From positions 1 to 64,000 of the forward strand of contig JAVXTH010000002.1 in NCBI GenBank assembly GCA_036642795.1: a stretch of DNA of 64,000 bases, written 5' to 3'. Both the position numbers and the translations under genes were made by a program. This document shows, piece by piece, positions 7,738 through 16,806 of this stretch (positions are counted from its first letter, which is position 1; each line of letters starts with the position of its first letter). The notes under the pieces are model-generated. The model saw only the letters and a list, made by a program, of their open reading frames with translations. It made no database searches and was not told the DNA's origin. This stretch comes from JAVXTH01 sp036642795 (lineage in GTDB: Bacteria > Bacillota_I > Bacilli_A > Erysipelotrichales > Erysipelotrichaceae).

Positions 7738-9915
7738 TTACTTGAGAATTACTTTAATATCGGTATCTTTATTAATTAAGGTACCAGGTGGTACATTTTG
7801 TTCACTTACTCTTCCAGAACCTGAAATATTAATGGATATTCCACTCATATCCCAGAACGTTGCTACATCTTTTCTAGTCCAATCAGTCATTTCTGGCATC
7901 TTAATAATGTTTCCATCACTCATAATAAAGATTTTTTGTTTACTTATAATCGAAGTTTCTGGATTTGGGTATTGCTTCACAACACTACTTCCATCACCGA
8001 TAATGATTGGCGTTATATTCATCGTTGATAATTTATTATGAACATAATCAAGACTATGATTTAAGAAAGAAGGCATAACAAATTCCTTCCAATCATTTTG
8101 ATTTGGTGTTACATTTTCCGGTTTCTTGGTAGGTGTTCCACTAATTCCTTGCGCAGCGAGGGCTTCTCTAAATACATCTTTAAAGTAATCGCCGGTATAA
8201 GTCATGATTTCACCACTTTCAAACGCGTAGTACATCATTACTTTAGGATCGCCTTGCGGTGCTGCTGCCATTACTGAGTTAACATAAGTATCCCATTGAT
8301 AACCATTACCTTGGGCGATTTGTCCGGTACCAGTTTTCGCAATCAAGCGCACATCATCCATATGGTATCTTCGACCACTTCCACCATCGGAATTAACAAC
8401 TTGATCCATTAAGTCTTGTAGCTGTTTCGCTACTTTTGCTGATATGGGATTTCCCACCACTTCTTTTTTACCTTGGTAAATTGTTTTATTTGTATCTGAA
8501 CCATTACTGATTCGATCAATGTAATATGGTTTCATCATTTTCCCATCATTGAATATAGCGGAATAAGCTTGTACCATTTGTAACGCGGTTACCGAAGAAC
8601 CTTGACCAAAGCCTGCTGATAATTGATCCACTGGATACGTGAAGTTCTTCTTTCCATTTACCTCATTGATGCCATAAACATTAACTGGTTTAAAGAAACC
8701 AAATTTATCTAAATAGCGTTCAAATACTTTCGGATTCAAATGATTCGCAATTAAATCACAAATTCCCGTATTAGCCGAAACCACAAAACCTTTATCATAG
8801 GAAATATTTCCCCAGCTTTTACCTAAAGCATCATTGATGGGAAGATAATCATCACTTGTTTGCGTAGGCGTACGCGTGATACCTTTTTGAGTATCATAAA
8901 ACCAATTAAAGGTTCCTGATTCAAAGGTTTGATTTCCATCATAAACACCACTATCCATTGCCGCACCATAGGTAAATGCCTTCATCGTCGAGCCTGGTTC
9001 ATAAGCATATTCACTCGGTACATTTCGCCAATCTTCAATGTCTTTATCATTCAAATCAAAAGATGGATAACCTGACCAAGCTAATATTTTACCGGTTTCT
9101 ACTTCACTCACAATACCCCAAGCACGGGTACTATTAAATTGCGTCATTGTTTTATCCAAAGCACTTTCAAGTGCAAGCTGGACATTTTTATCTAACGTTA
9201 ATGTTACTTCTCCACCATTAACAGCTTGTTTCTCTACAAATTTAGAACCAAAAACATTACCGTTTACATCTTTTTTATAACGAACCGAACCATCACTTCC
9301 CTTTAATTGTTTATCAAGGAATTTTTCAAGTCCCATTTCACCTTCAATGCGACCTAATTCATCATTATAACGTGCATAACCAATTAATTGAGAAGCAAAC
9401 TTACCATCCGTATAATAACGTTGACTCGATTTTTCAAAACCTAAGCCAGGTAATTCTAAAGCATCGATTTTTTCTTTTTCATTAATCGTAAGATTACTAC
9501 CATAAACACCAAGAGCTGTTTGATAAAGCCCTTTGCTTTTCGCTTCATCTAACATCTTTTTGATGACAGATGGATCACTCATTAAAATTGGTGATAAAAG
9601 ATCTGCCGTTTTTTGTGTATCCTTTACATAAGCTTCCTTATTTCCATCGGTACGTGTTTTTGACATATAAGCAATTAACGTATATGAATCAAGATCTGAT
9701 GCGATTACATTCCCATTACGATCCTTAATCGTACCTCGCTTTGCCACCAAAACATCAGCTTTCGTATTACTAAGCGCATCTTTAATATTGATACCACTAC
9801 GTAAATGAACTCCAGTAGCCATAGTAAAAAGGACATTTGCCGCAACAAGTGTCCCGATGATTACAATTACCAATATTAAATATGTCATAGTGCGATTCGC
9901 TCTTTTGGTATTCAT
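7738..9915 (-). CDS. Class B penicillin-binding protein with two PASTA domains (PBP2B/PBP2X type)
   Basis: Division transpeptidase that cross-links septal peptidoglycan together with FtsW. It has 725 residues: a short cytoplasmic tail, one membrane helix (about 9-31), a dimerisation domain, a transpeptidase with S309TMK312, SAN (VVSANTG) and KTG at 527-529, then two PASTA domains (about 620-672 and 674-725). Placement right after ftsL and the tandem PASTA tail match Bacillus PBP2B and streptococcal PBP2x. The start follows ACGAGG. It lies 21 bases after ftsL in the mraZ operon. Confidence 0.94.
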   Translation of the reverse strand: MNTKRANRTMTYLILVIVIIGTLVAANVLFTMATGVHLRSGINIKDALSNTKADVLVAKRGTIKDRNGNVIASDLDSYTLIAYMSKTRTDGNKEAYVKDTQKTADLLSPILMSDPSVIKKMLDEAKSKGLYQTALGVYGSNLTINEKEKIDALELPGLGFEKSSQRYYTDGKFASQLIGYARYNDELGRIEGEMGLEKFLDKQLKGSDGSVRYKKDVNGNVFGSKFVEKQAVNGGEVTLTLDKNVQLALESALDKTMTQFNSTRAWGIVSEVETGKILAWSGYPSFDLNDKDIEDWRNVPSEYAYEPGSTMKAFTYGAAMDSGVYDGNQTFESGTFNWFYDTQKGITRTPTQTSDDYLPINDALGKSWGNISYDKGFVVSANTGICDLIANHLNPKVFERYLDKFGFFKPVNVYGINEVNGKKNFTYPVDQLSAGFGQGSSVTALQMVQAYSAIFNDGKMMKPYYIDRISNGSDTNKTIYQGKKEVVGNPISAKVAKQLQDLMDQVVNSDGGSGRRYHMDDVRLIAKTGTGQIAQGNGYQWDTYVNSVMAAAPQGDPKVMMYYAFESGEIMTYTGDYFKDVFREALAAQGISGTPTKKPENVTPNQNDWKEFVMPSFLNHSLDYVHNKLSTMNITPIIIGDGSSVVKQYPNPETSIISKQKIFIMSDGNIIKMPEMTDWTRKDVATFWDMSGISINISGSGRVSEQNVPPGTLINKDTDIKVILK

Positions 9916-9936
9916 TTAAAAACCTCGTTTGTTCAC

Positions 9937-10239
9937 TTATTCATTTTGTCCTTCAACAAAGACAACATTATTTTGATTGATTTCCATTCCTGCTTCTTTC
10001 GCAACACTTAATACACGGTCGCGATTTTCCAATGTTTTAACTGCTAAGCGTAAGCTTTCCACATCGTCTTTCTTTTTTGCCACAACATTTTCCATTTCAG
10101 AAACTTCTTTAGAAAGTGAAACATTATATGACTTTAAGAATAAAGAGCTACTTAAAAAAAGTAAAATTGATATTACGAAAAACAAAACTGCGATTGCTTC
10201 TACTCTAACTTTTCTTTTATTCTTAATTACTTTAGCCAT
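9937..10239 (-). CDS. ftsL: Cell division protein FtsL
   Basis: Small bitopic division protein of 100 residues. A basic cytoplasmic stretch (KNKRKVRV), one membrane helix at about 14-36 and an extracytoplasmic coiled coil (heptad pattern about 40-85) are visible. It normally forms a complex with DivIB and DivIC that activates the FtsW-PBP pair. The start at 10239 is chosen because AAAGGAG lies eight bases upstream and it follows the rsmH stop by one base; an upstream in-frame ATG at 10257 would overlap that ribosome site. Sequence is poorly conserved in this family, so position and topology carry the call. Confidence 0.88.
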   Translation of the reverse strand: MAKVIKNKRKVRVEAIAVLFFVISILLFLSSSLFLKSYNVSLSKEVSEMENVVAKKKDDVESLRLAVKTLENRDRVLSVAKEAGMEINQNNVVFVEGQNE

Positions 10240-10240
10240 T

Positions 10241-11173
10241 TTATTTTCTCCTTTCAATCACTCTTAATTTAGCTGAATGTGATCGATTATTTTCTTCTAA
10301 TTCTTCACTTCCAGGAAGAATTACTTTTCGATTAACTAATGTAAATGGTGGTTCTTCAATTTGATCTGGCATTAATAGAATTCTTTTATCAACTTTTGGT
10401 GCAATTGCATACTTTTGAAAGCATTCTTTCACGATTCGATCTTCCAATGAATGAAAGGAAATAACTGCTAATCTTCCATCCACTGCTAACATGGATAATG
10501 CTTCTTCCAAAACTTCACTAAGTTCTTGTAGTTCATCGTTTACCGCAATGCGAATTGCTTGGAATGTTTTCTTTGCTGGATGACCTTTTGAATTTAATAC
10601 TTTCGAAGGTAATGCACTTCGTATTACATCTACTAAATCAAAGGTTGTTTCAATTGGTTTTTCAATTCGTTTCGCTTCGATTTTACGAGCAATTTGCTTT
10701 GCGAACTTTTCTTCGCCATATTGAAATAAAATCGTAACGAGTCTTTGATACTCCCATGTGTTAACAATCGTTGCTGCGCTTAATTCTTGACTTTGATCCA
10801 TTCGCATATCAAGTGGTGCATCAAAGCGATATGAGAATCCACGTTGTGCTTCATCGAATTGAGGTGAGGATACTCCTAAGTCAAGTACCATTCCATCAAT
10901 TTGTTCAATCCCATATTTTCCTAATTCACTTTTTAATTGTGAGAAATTCGCATGAATTAAAGTGAAGTTAGAATTAATCTTTAATAATCTTGGTTTCGTT
11001 TCTTCAATTGCTTTTTGATCTCGATCGAATGCGTATAAATGACCACTATGTATTTGTTTTAATATCTCACTGCTATGGCCCCCTCTTCCAAGGGTTCCAT
11101 CTACATAAATACCGTTTTCTTTAATTCTCAATGCTTCAATTGATTCATTTAATAACACACTGTAATGCTCCAT
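10241..11173 (-). CDS. rsmH: 16S rRNA (cytosine-1402-N4)-methyltransferase
   Basis: SAM-dependent enzyme that methylates N4 of C1402 in 16S rRNA, formerly mraW. It has 310 residues, the usual length. The N-terminal HYSVLLNE and the SAM loop YVDGTLGRGGHS (about 24-35) are followed by LDLGVSSPQFD, the HPAKKTFQA motif and VISFHSLEDRIVK, all family signatures. The start codon overlaps the mraZ stop, so translation is probably coupled. Confidence 0.97.
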   Translation of the reverse strand: MEHYSVLLNESIEALRIKENGIYVDGTLGRGGHSSEILKQIHSGHLYAFDRDQKAIEETKPRLLKINSNFTLIHANFSQLKSELGKYGIEQIDGMVLDLGVSSPQFDEAQRGFSYRFDAPLDMRMDQSQELSAATIVNTWEYQRLVTILFQYGEEKFAKQIARKIEAKRIEKPIETTFDLVDVIRSALPSKVLNSKGHPAKKTFQAIRIAVNDELQELSEVLEEALSMLAVDGRLAVISFHSLEDRIVKECFQKYAIAPKVDKRILLMPDQIEEPPFTLVNRKVILPGSEELEENNRSHSAKLRVIERRK

Positions 11174-11601
11174 TAGAAGAACTCCGTTAGGCTTTCAGCC
11201 ATTTCTTCAAAGGATTCACCATTCTCTTCATTTAATGCATCCCAGCGCTCGCTGCTCCATATTTCAACACGATTACCAGCGCCTGATATAATACAAGCTT
11301 TTTTTAAATCAGCTATTTGAATCAAAGTAGAAGGTAACAAGATTCTACCTTGATTATCAATTTCACATTCAGCAGCTTTACTTGTAAGCATTCGAACATA
11401 CATTCGTGCTTCTTTTTTAGTAGAAGGCAACTTCATCATCTGCTCATAAATGATTTCCCATTGCTTTGCCGTATAGATACATAAACAACCATCCAGACCT
11501 CTTGTGACAATAATCGTTCCGTCAAGTTCTTCACGAAAGCGAGAAGGGACAATCAAACGTCCTTTAGCATCAATATTATGAGCATATTCACCAATGAACA
11601 T
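11173..11601 (-). CDS. mraZ: Transcriptional regulator MraZ
   Basis: DNA-binding autorepressor of the division/cell-wall operon, 142 residues, built from two AbrB-like swapped-hairpin halves with DAKGRLIVPSRFR (about 12-24) and DNQGRILLPSTL (about 87-98). The start at 11601 follows GGAGG by eight bases; an in-frame GTG five codons upstream would overlap that ribosome site. The four-repeat operator directly upstream makes autoregulation likely. First gene of the mraZ-murD unit. Confidence 0.96.
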   Translation of the reverse strand: MFIGEYAHNIDAKGRLIVPSRFREELDGTIIVTRGLDGCLCIYTAKQWEIIYEQMMKLPSTKKEARMYVRMLTSKAAECEIDNQGRILLPSTLIQIADLKKACIISGAGNRVEIWSSERWDALNEENGESFEEMAESLTEFF

Positions 11602-11609
11602 GATACCGT

Positions 11610-11649
11610 CCTCCACTTTCTACCACAATCTACTACTCTGTACCACTAT
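11610..11649 (-). promoter_or_regulatory. MraZ operator: four tandem 10-bp boxes
   Basis: On the minus strand four 10-base units follow each other without gaps: ATAGTGGTAC, AGAGTAGTAG, ATTGTGGTAG, AAAGTGGAGG. They match the AAAGTG(T/G)-N3 boxes described for MraZ in mycoplasmas, one box per helical turn. The fourth box contains the mraZ ribosome site, so bound MraZ would cover the region from the -10 to the Shine-Dalgarno. Confidence 0.85.
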
Positions 11650-11676
11650 TATATACTTTTCTATGCTATTTGTATA
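11648..11676 (-). promoter_or_regulatory. Promoter of the mraZ operon
   Basis: TATAAT (11648-11653) abuts the first MraZ box. The -35 17 bases upstream reads TATACA (11671-11676), a four-of-six match. Promoter and operator geometry fit direct repression. Confidence 0.75.
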
Positions 11677-11976
11677 TATATATTTACCTTTTTTTATATC
11701 TTTTTTCGTACAAATGTATGCCTTTACATTAAATTGCGACAAAAGCTAAGAATTACCCTAGAATTTCGTTATAAATTCGCTTTAAAAGACTAAATTCTTG
11801 ATATTTACCTACTTCTTTTTATTTTTTTAAAATAAAACATAAAAATAGACAGATAATATCTGTCTATCTTTTTACCTTGTTTCAAGGTTATTTAATTTTT
11901 ACAATCGCTTATTTTAATTCATAAAATAGCTTGAATGTTTTATCCTTCATAAACAAGTGATTCTTCCCTTGTTTAT
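11650..11976. other. Intergenic region between mraZ and the NTF2-like gene
   Basis: Very AT-rich, with no convincing gene. It holds the mraZ promoter, the 11840-11867 terminator, a small hairpin (ACCTTG-TTTC-AAGGT, about 11874-11888), and a 10-bp hairpin (11968-11977 with 11988-11997) spanning the stop of the NTF2-like gene that lacks a T tail. Confidence 0.6.
11840..11867 (-). terminator. Terminator of the polC-NTF2-like unit
   Basis: A 10-bp perfect stem (11845-11854 with 11858-11867), 3-base loop and five T on the minus strand, about 110 bases past the stop of the NTF2-like gene. The right flank also carries T5, so it may act on both strands. Confidence 0.8.
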
Positions 11977-12351
11977 CTATCGATACGGATAAACAAGATG
12001 GGGATAACGACCATATTCTTCCATTGAATTGATTCTTTCATTTTTAAAGCTTACATAAGAAACTCCTTGAAAGGTGGAACGTTGTTTTTGATAGGAATAA
12101 TCAATGTTCCACTTTACAATGGTCAAATCTTGAGTTGATTGAAAACTTAGAATTTGCCATGTTTCAATTGAACCATTATTTTGACTATCTTTAAACCAGT
12201 CAATGATTTGATTTAAATCTTCATATGCGGCCCCATTGCTTTGAGTAATCGAGGCATGGAGATCAAATATTTCATATATAATCGTTATATTATTATCTAA
12301 CCAAGCTAATATATAAGCACGAAACAGAGCTTCTTGTTCTTGATTGCTCAT
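11977..12351 (-). CDS. Small NTF2-like/SnoaL-like protein
   Basis: Hypothetical protein of 124 residues. The N-terminal helix pattern (FRAYILAWLDNN) followed by DLHASITQSNGAAYEDLNQI, then a run of beta strands ending in VSYVSFKNERINSMEEYG, resembles the NTF2-like/SnoaL-like cone fold used by many small enzymes and binding proteins. No catalytic set can be recognised. A clean AAAGGAGG lies before the ATG, and only 18 bases separate it from the polC stop, so it is co-transcribed with polC. The fold call is inference from pattern; the substrate is unknown. Confidence 0.6.
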   Translation of the reverse strand: MSNQEQEALFRAYILAWLDNNITIIYEIFDLHASITQSNGAAYEDLNQIIDWFKDSQNNGSIETWQILSFQSTQDLTIVKWNIDYSYQKQRSTFQGVSYVSFKNERINSMEEYGRYPHLVYPYR

Positions 12352-12369
12352 TGATTTGCCTCCTTTGAT

Positions 12370-15300
12370 TTAGCCAAACAATGACATTTGATTTTCTTCT
12401 TGTAGACTACTTAGAACGCCTAATGCTTCAAGCTTTTTAATTGAAGTGCCATTTAATGAAGTGCGATCTTGGAGATCTTGTTTCGATAGAAATAAACCAT
12501 TGCTTCTTGCTTCAACCACACTATCCGCAACATTGCTACCTAAACCATCAATGCTTGCGAAAGGTGGAATAATAACATTTTTATCTTCTGGATCAACAAT
12601 GAATTCTTTTGCTTCTGATTTCATTAAATCAATGTTACCAAAACGATAACCTCGTAAGACCATTTCTAAAGCTAATTCTAAGGTAACATAAATATCTTTA
12701 TCTTTCTTTGTCACATCTTTCTTCAATTCATTATTATTCAATCTTTCATTGATATCTTTCATTCGACTACGAATGGCTTGTTCCCCTTTGATCATCGCAT
12801 CAATATCATAAGCATCACAACGTATCGAAAAGAACATACAATAATAATATTGAGGATAATGGACTTTAAAGTAAGCGATTCGAATTGCCATCATAACATA
12901 AGCAACCGCATGGGCTTTAGGGAACATATATTTAATCTTTAAACAAGATTCAATATACCAATTCTCAACCCCTTTTTCCTTCATATCATTAATCCACTCC
13001 GGTTTAAGTCCTCTTCCTTTACGAACACTTTCCATGATCATAAAAGCCGTTTTAGGTTTTAATCCTTTGTGAAGTAAATAAACCATAATATCATCACGAC
13101 ACCCAATAACATTTTTTAAAGTACAAATGCCACCATCAACTAAATCTCTAGCATTGTTTAGCCAAACATCCGTTCCGTGGGACAAACCAGAAATACGAAC
13201 TAATTCATCAAAGGTTGTCGGTTTTGTCATTTCTAGAATACCTCGAACAAATGGGGTACCAAATTCAGGTAAGCCGGCTGCTCCGGTTTTTTCGGTACTT
13301 TTTGCGGTATCGATATGCAAAGCTTCGACCCCTGAAAATATGCTCATCGTCTGTGGATCATTCATCGGTATCTTTCTTACATCAATGCCACTAATGCGTT
13401 CTAACATTTTCATTGCGGTAGGATCTACATGTCCTAAGATATCGAACTTTAAGACATTATCATGGATCTGATGGAAATCAAAATGAGTTGTCTTCCAATC
13501 CGAAAATGGATTGTTGGCAGGATATTGCACTGGTGTAAAATCATGGACATCTAAATCCAAAGGAATCACAATGATGCCTCCTGGATGTTGTCCCGTTGTT
13601 CGTTTAACCCCTTCGCAGCCTTTCGCAAGACGCAGTTCTTGAGCACGACGTAATGAGCCTTCTAAGCCCATTTCTTCTTCATAGCCCTTTACATATCCAT
13701 ACGCTGTTTGTTCTGCTACGGTACCAATTGTGCCAGCCCGAAAGACATGGTCATCGCCAAATACTTCTTTGGTATACGCATGGGCAATTGGTTGATAATC
13801 ACTTGAGAAATTCAAATCAATATCGGGTACTTTATCGCCTTCAAAACCTAAGAAAGTTTCAAATGGAATATCTTGGCCATCGCCACGAATCGTCTTACCA
13901 CAATTCGGGCATTGCTTGTCAGGTAAATCAAAGCCAGATGCAACACTGCCATCTTCAAAGAATTCAACGTAATGACAATCTTCACAAACATAGTGAGGCG
14001 CCAAAGGATTTACTTCAGTAATGCCAGCCATCGTAGCGACAAAACTCGATCCAACCGATCCTCGTGATCCAACTAGATAACCATCATCATTTGATTTTTT
14101 AACTAACAAATGTGAAATATAATAAACAACATAAAAGCCATGACCGATAATACTCTTCAATTCTCTTTTTAATCGTTCATCCACAATCTCGGGTAGAACC
14201 TCCCCATATATTTTATGAGCACGTTCATAACAAATCTGTTCTAACAAAACATCTGAACCTTCAATATCCGGTGGATATAATCGATCTTTTACCGGATAAA
14301 CCGCTTCAATTTGTTCCGCAACTTTATTTGTATTGGTAACAACCATTTCATAAGCCAATGCTTCTGGTAACCAAGCAAAAGCATCTAACATTTCTTTAGT
14401 TGTAAGGAAATGCTGATCCGGATTCTTTATTTTTAAACGCTGCTCATTATCATAAACATATAATGGATGATGAACTCCACCAATCGCTTGTGAAGATATA
14501 TAAATATCACGAATTAATTTCTGTTGAGGATCTACATAATGGGCATCACCACTCGCAACTACTAACTTACCCATTGCTTGTGCCGTATCAATGATATCGG
14601 TTAAGATTTGTTTTAATCGTTGTTCATCACAAATTGCCCCTTTATCAATTAATGGGCGATAATTCTCTAATGGTTGTATTTCCACATAATCATAAAAAGC
14701 TAAAGCTGCTTTTAATTGTTCTTGATTGCGCGTTTGGGCAATATCAAATACTTCCCCATTAAAACAACTCGTTCCAATTAATAAATTGCCTTTTATTCTT
14801 CGCTTACTAATTTCATCTCTAAGAATTCTAGGCTCAGCTACAATATTTGAAGCATTTTTATTGCTATAAGCTAAATATTTACAATGTGATAATGTAATTA
14901 ATTCAAATAATTCTTTTAATCCGGCCGCATTTTTAACTAAAACGGTAACATGTTTTTTAAATACTTTTCTAAAACAAGTTTCATCTTGCATCGCTTGTAA
15001 ATCATTTAAGGTATGAATATGTTTTAAATCATTCAACATATTCATATAAACATTGGCAAGAATTTCCGCATCGTAATCGGCACGATGGGCACCTTCTTCA
15101 TCATATCGAATTCCATAAGAACGAGCAATCATACCTAATTTATAAGATTTTCGCTCACTTTGTAAGCTTCTTGATAAATCAAGGGTATCAATCACTGGGT
15201 TCTTTAATGGTTCACGATTGATACGAATCAAGGAATCATTTAAGAAGTTCACATCGAAATCCGCATTATGGGCAACTAAAATATGATCACCAATAAAGTC

Positions 15301-16704
15301 TAATATTTCATCAATGCACTCTTCAAATGATTTGGCTCCTACTAAATCATTTTCAGTAATTTTTGTTAGTTGTGTTGTATAAGCAGAAATCGGAACTGGT
15401 GATTTAATAAACATCTGGAGTTTTTTTACGCAAGCTCGGTTTTTAACGATTTGACCACCAAATTCAATAATATGATCATAACGAGAACTTAATCCGGTTG
15501 TTTCTAAGTCAAAAACACAATAGGTGCTATCTTCTAAATTACGATTGTCACTATTTCTAACAATATGGAGGATTGGATCTACCATATTCATTTCTACTCC
15601 ATAAATCATTTTAAAAGGCGTCTCACGCGTTTTATTGATTGCTTCTACCGCATGTTGGGCTTTTGGGAAAGATTGAACTCCAACATGATCGCTAATTGCG
15701 ATCGCATTGTGACCCCAAGCATTCGCCTGTTCAATAAATTCTTCAATATTACAAACTCCATCCATTTCCGATGTCTTTGTATGAACATGCAATTCCACTC
15801 GTTTTTCACTTGCTTCATCCACTCGTTTTACTTCCGGTATTTTTTGAATCACATCCGGCATCATAACTAATTCACGCGAATAAGCATCATAATCAACCCG
15901 GCCATAAACACTAACATAGTCTCCAATATCAATTTCATCTAAGACTGCTTTTGTCGTCGAACCACGTTCAAAGCGTTTAATCACAATCGCATCTTCATCG
16001 TCACAAATCCATAAGGTTTGAATGTCTTTACCCGTTCGTAAGGTACGATTTTCTTTATCAAATATTTTACCTTTAATGTTAATTCCTTGCATTTCTTCTT
16101 TGATTTCATGAATACCAAGCTTTGTATATTGGTCCAAACCTTTTTTTGTTTTAGGTTTAAAATTATATTTCTTATCTTCATATTTTATTTCATTTGAATT
16201 ATTCTCAATTGGTTTATCAACAGTTTCCATTGCTTTATCAAGAATTAAATCATCGATGATGACACTACGTTTAAAGCCACAATTATTTAAGAACGCTTCT
16301 AATAAATGTTTACATTGAATGGCTTTATCTTTTTGTTCTTCACTTGCATAACGAAAAATAATATACTCCTTTTCAATCGATGGAAGAGCATCTTGAAAGA
16401 TGGTATATTGTGGATGAGAAGAAGTATAATAAGCAACATATTTACGTAATTCAAAAATATCTTCTTTGTCTTCTTTGCACTTAACCACAAGTTCCACATG
16501 GCATCTTGTCATTTTAGTTAAACGCGAAATAAAAGTTTCCCATATTTGAAATGGTAACACGCCACTCAATAATAATTCTAATTCAAGACTATGTGATTTT
16601 TTCGCATAGACTGGTGTCATACTAAATTCACCGTCGTTAAAATAAACGGCATTTTTTTCTTCAAACTTCATTTTTTTAATAAGATTCGTTAAGGACAAAC
16701 TCAT
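12370..16704 (-). CDS. polC: DNA polymerase III alpha subunit, PolC type
   Basis: Replicative polymerase of low-GC Gram-positives, 1444 residues (Bacillus PolC is 1437). Order seen: N-terminal domain, OB fold (about 200-300), PHP domain beginning with HVH at 306-308, an inserted DEDD 3'-5' exonuclease with D399 and E401 in FDLETTG, a zinc-finger-like CEDC...CPNC near 890-930, and the polymerase core with PDIDLNFS (D961, D963). Own extended -10 promoter upstream; the neighbouring exchanger gene ends in a terminator just before it. In Bacillus polC follows proS/rseP; that context is absent here. Confidence 0.98.
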   Translation of the reverse strand: MSLSLTNLIKKMKFEEKNAVYFNDGEFSMTPVYAKKSHSLELELLLSGVLPFQIWETFISRLTKMTRCHVELVVKCKEDKEDIFELRKYVAYYTSSHPQYTIFQDALPSIEKEYIIFRYASEEQKDKAIQCKHLLEAFLNNCGFKRSVIIDDLILDKAMETVDKPIENNSNEIKYEDKKYNFKPKTKKGLDQYTKLGIHEIKEEMQGINIKGKIFDKENRTLRTGKDIQTLWICDDEDAIVIKRFERGSTTKAVLDEIDIGDYVSVYGRVDYDAYSRELVMMPDVIQKIPEVKRVDEASEKRVELHVHTKTSEMDGVCNIEEFIEQANAWGHNAIAISDHVGVQSFPKAQHAVEAINKTRETPFKMIYGVEMNMVDPILHIVRNSDNRNLEDSTYCVFDLETTGLSSRYDHIIEFGGQIVKNRACVKKLQMFIKSPVPISAYTTQLTKITENDLVGAKSFEECIDEILDFIGDHILVAHNADFDVNFLNDSLIRINREPLKNPVIDTLDLSRSLQSERKSYKLGMIARSYGIRYDEEGAHRADYDAEILANVYMNMLNDLKHIHTLNDLQAMQDETCFRKVFKKHVTVLVKNAAGLKELFELITLSHCKYLAYSNKNASNIVAEPRILRDEISKRRIKGNLLIGTSCFNGEVFDIAQTRNQEQLKAALAFYDYVEIQPLENYRPLIDKGAICDEQRLKQILTDIIDTAQAMGKLVVASGDAHYVDPQQKLIRDIYISSQAIGGVHHPLYVYDNEQRLKIKNPDQHFLTTKEMLDAFAWLPEALAYEMVVTNTNKVAEQIEAVYPVKDRLYPPDIEGSDVLLEQICYERAHKIYGEVLPEIVDERLKRELKSIIGHGFYVVYYISHLLVKKSNDDGYLVGSRGSVGSSFVATMAGITEVNPLAPHYVCEDCHYVEFFEDGSVASGFDLPDKQCPNCGKTIRGDGQDIPFETFLGFEGDKVPDIDLNFSSDYQPIAHAYTKEVFGDDHVFRAGTIGTVAEQTAYGYVKGYEEEMGLEGSLRRAQELRLAKGCEGVKRTTGQHPGGIIVIPLDLDVHDFTPVQYPANNPFSDWKTTHFDFHQIHDNVLKFDILGHVDPTAMKMLERISGIDVRKIPMNDPQTMSIFSGVEALHIDTAKSTEKTGAAGLPEFGTPFVRGILEMTKPTTFDELVRISGLSHGTDVWLNNARDLVDGGICTLKNVIGCRDDIMVYLLHKGLKPKTAFMIMESVRKGRGLKPEWINDMKEKGVENWYIESCLKIKYMFPKAHAVAYVMMAIRIAYFKVHYPQYYYCMFFSIRCDAYDIDAMIKGEQAIRSRMKDINERLNNNELKKDVTKKDKDIYVTLELALEMVLRGYRFGNIDLMKSEAKEFIVDPEDKNVIIPPFASIDGLGSNVADSVVEARSNGLFLSKQDLQDRTSLNGTSIKKLEALGVLSSLQEENQMSLFG

Positions 16705-16730
16705 GCGATCACTCTTTCCTGATTGTTATA

Positions 16731-16759
16731 ATCATAACATTTTTTTAAGTTGAAACCAA
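16731..16759 (-). promoter_or_regulatory. Promoter of polC
   Basis: TTGGTT (16754-16759), 17-base spacer, then TATGAT (16731-16736) preceded by TGT, i.e. an extended -10, about 27 bases before the polC start. Confidence 0.65.
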
Positions 16760-16778
16760 CTAGAAAAGCAGTAAGAGT

Positions 16779-16806
16779 AAAAAAAACATTCACTGCGAAG
16801 TGAATG
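16779..16806 (-). terminator. Terminator of the dacF-malY-exchanger unit
   Basis: An 8-bp perfect stem (16787-16794 with 16799-16806), 4-base loop and eight T on the minus strand, directly abutting the stop codon of the exchanger gene. Confidence 0.92.

Noticed and set aside
13653..14021. Plus-strand open frame inside polC
   Set aside because: It is antisense to the conserved polymerase region, has no ribosome site, and its protein has no domain pattern. The same applies to other open frames opposite or within long genes, such as 6870-7103, 27322-27687, 45625-46102 and 46489-46806.
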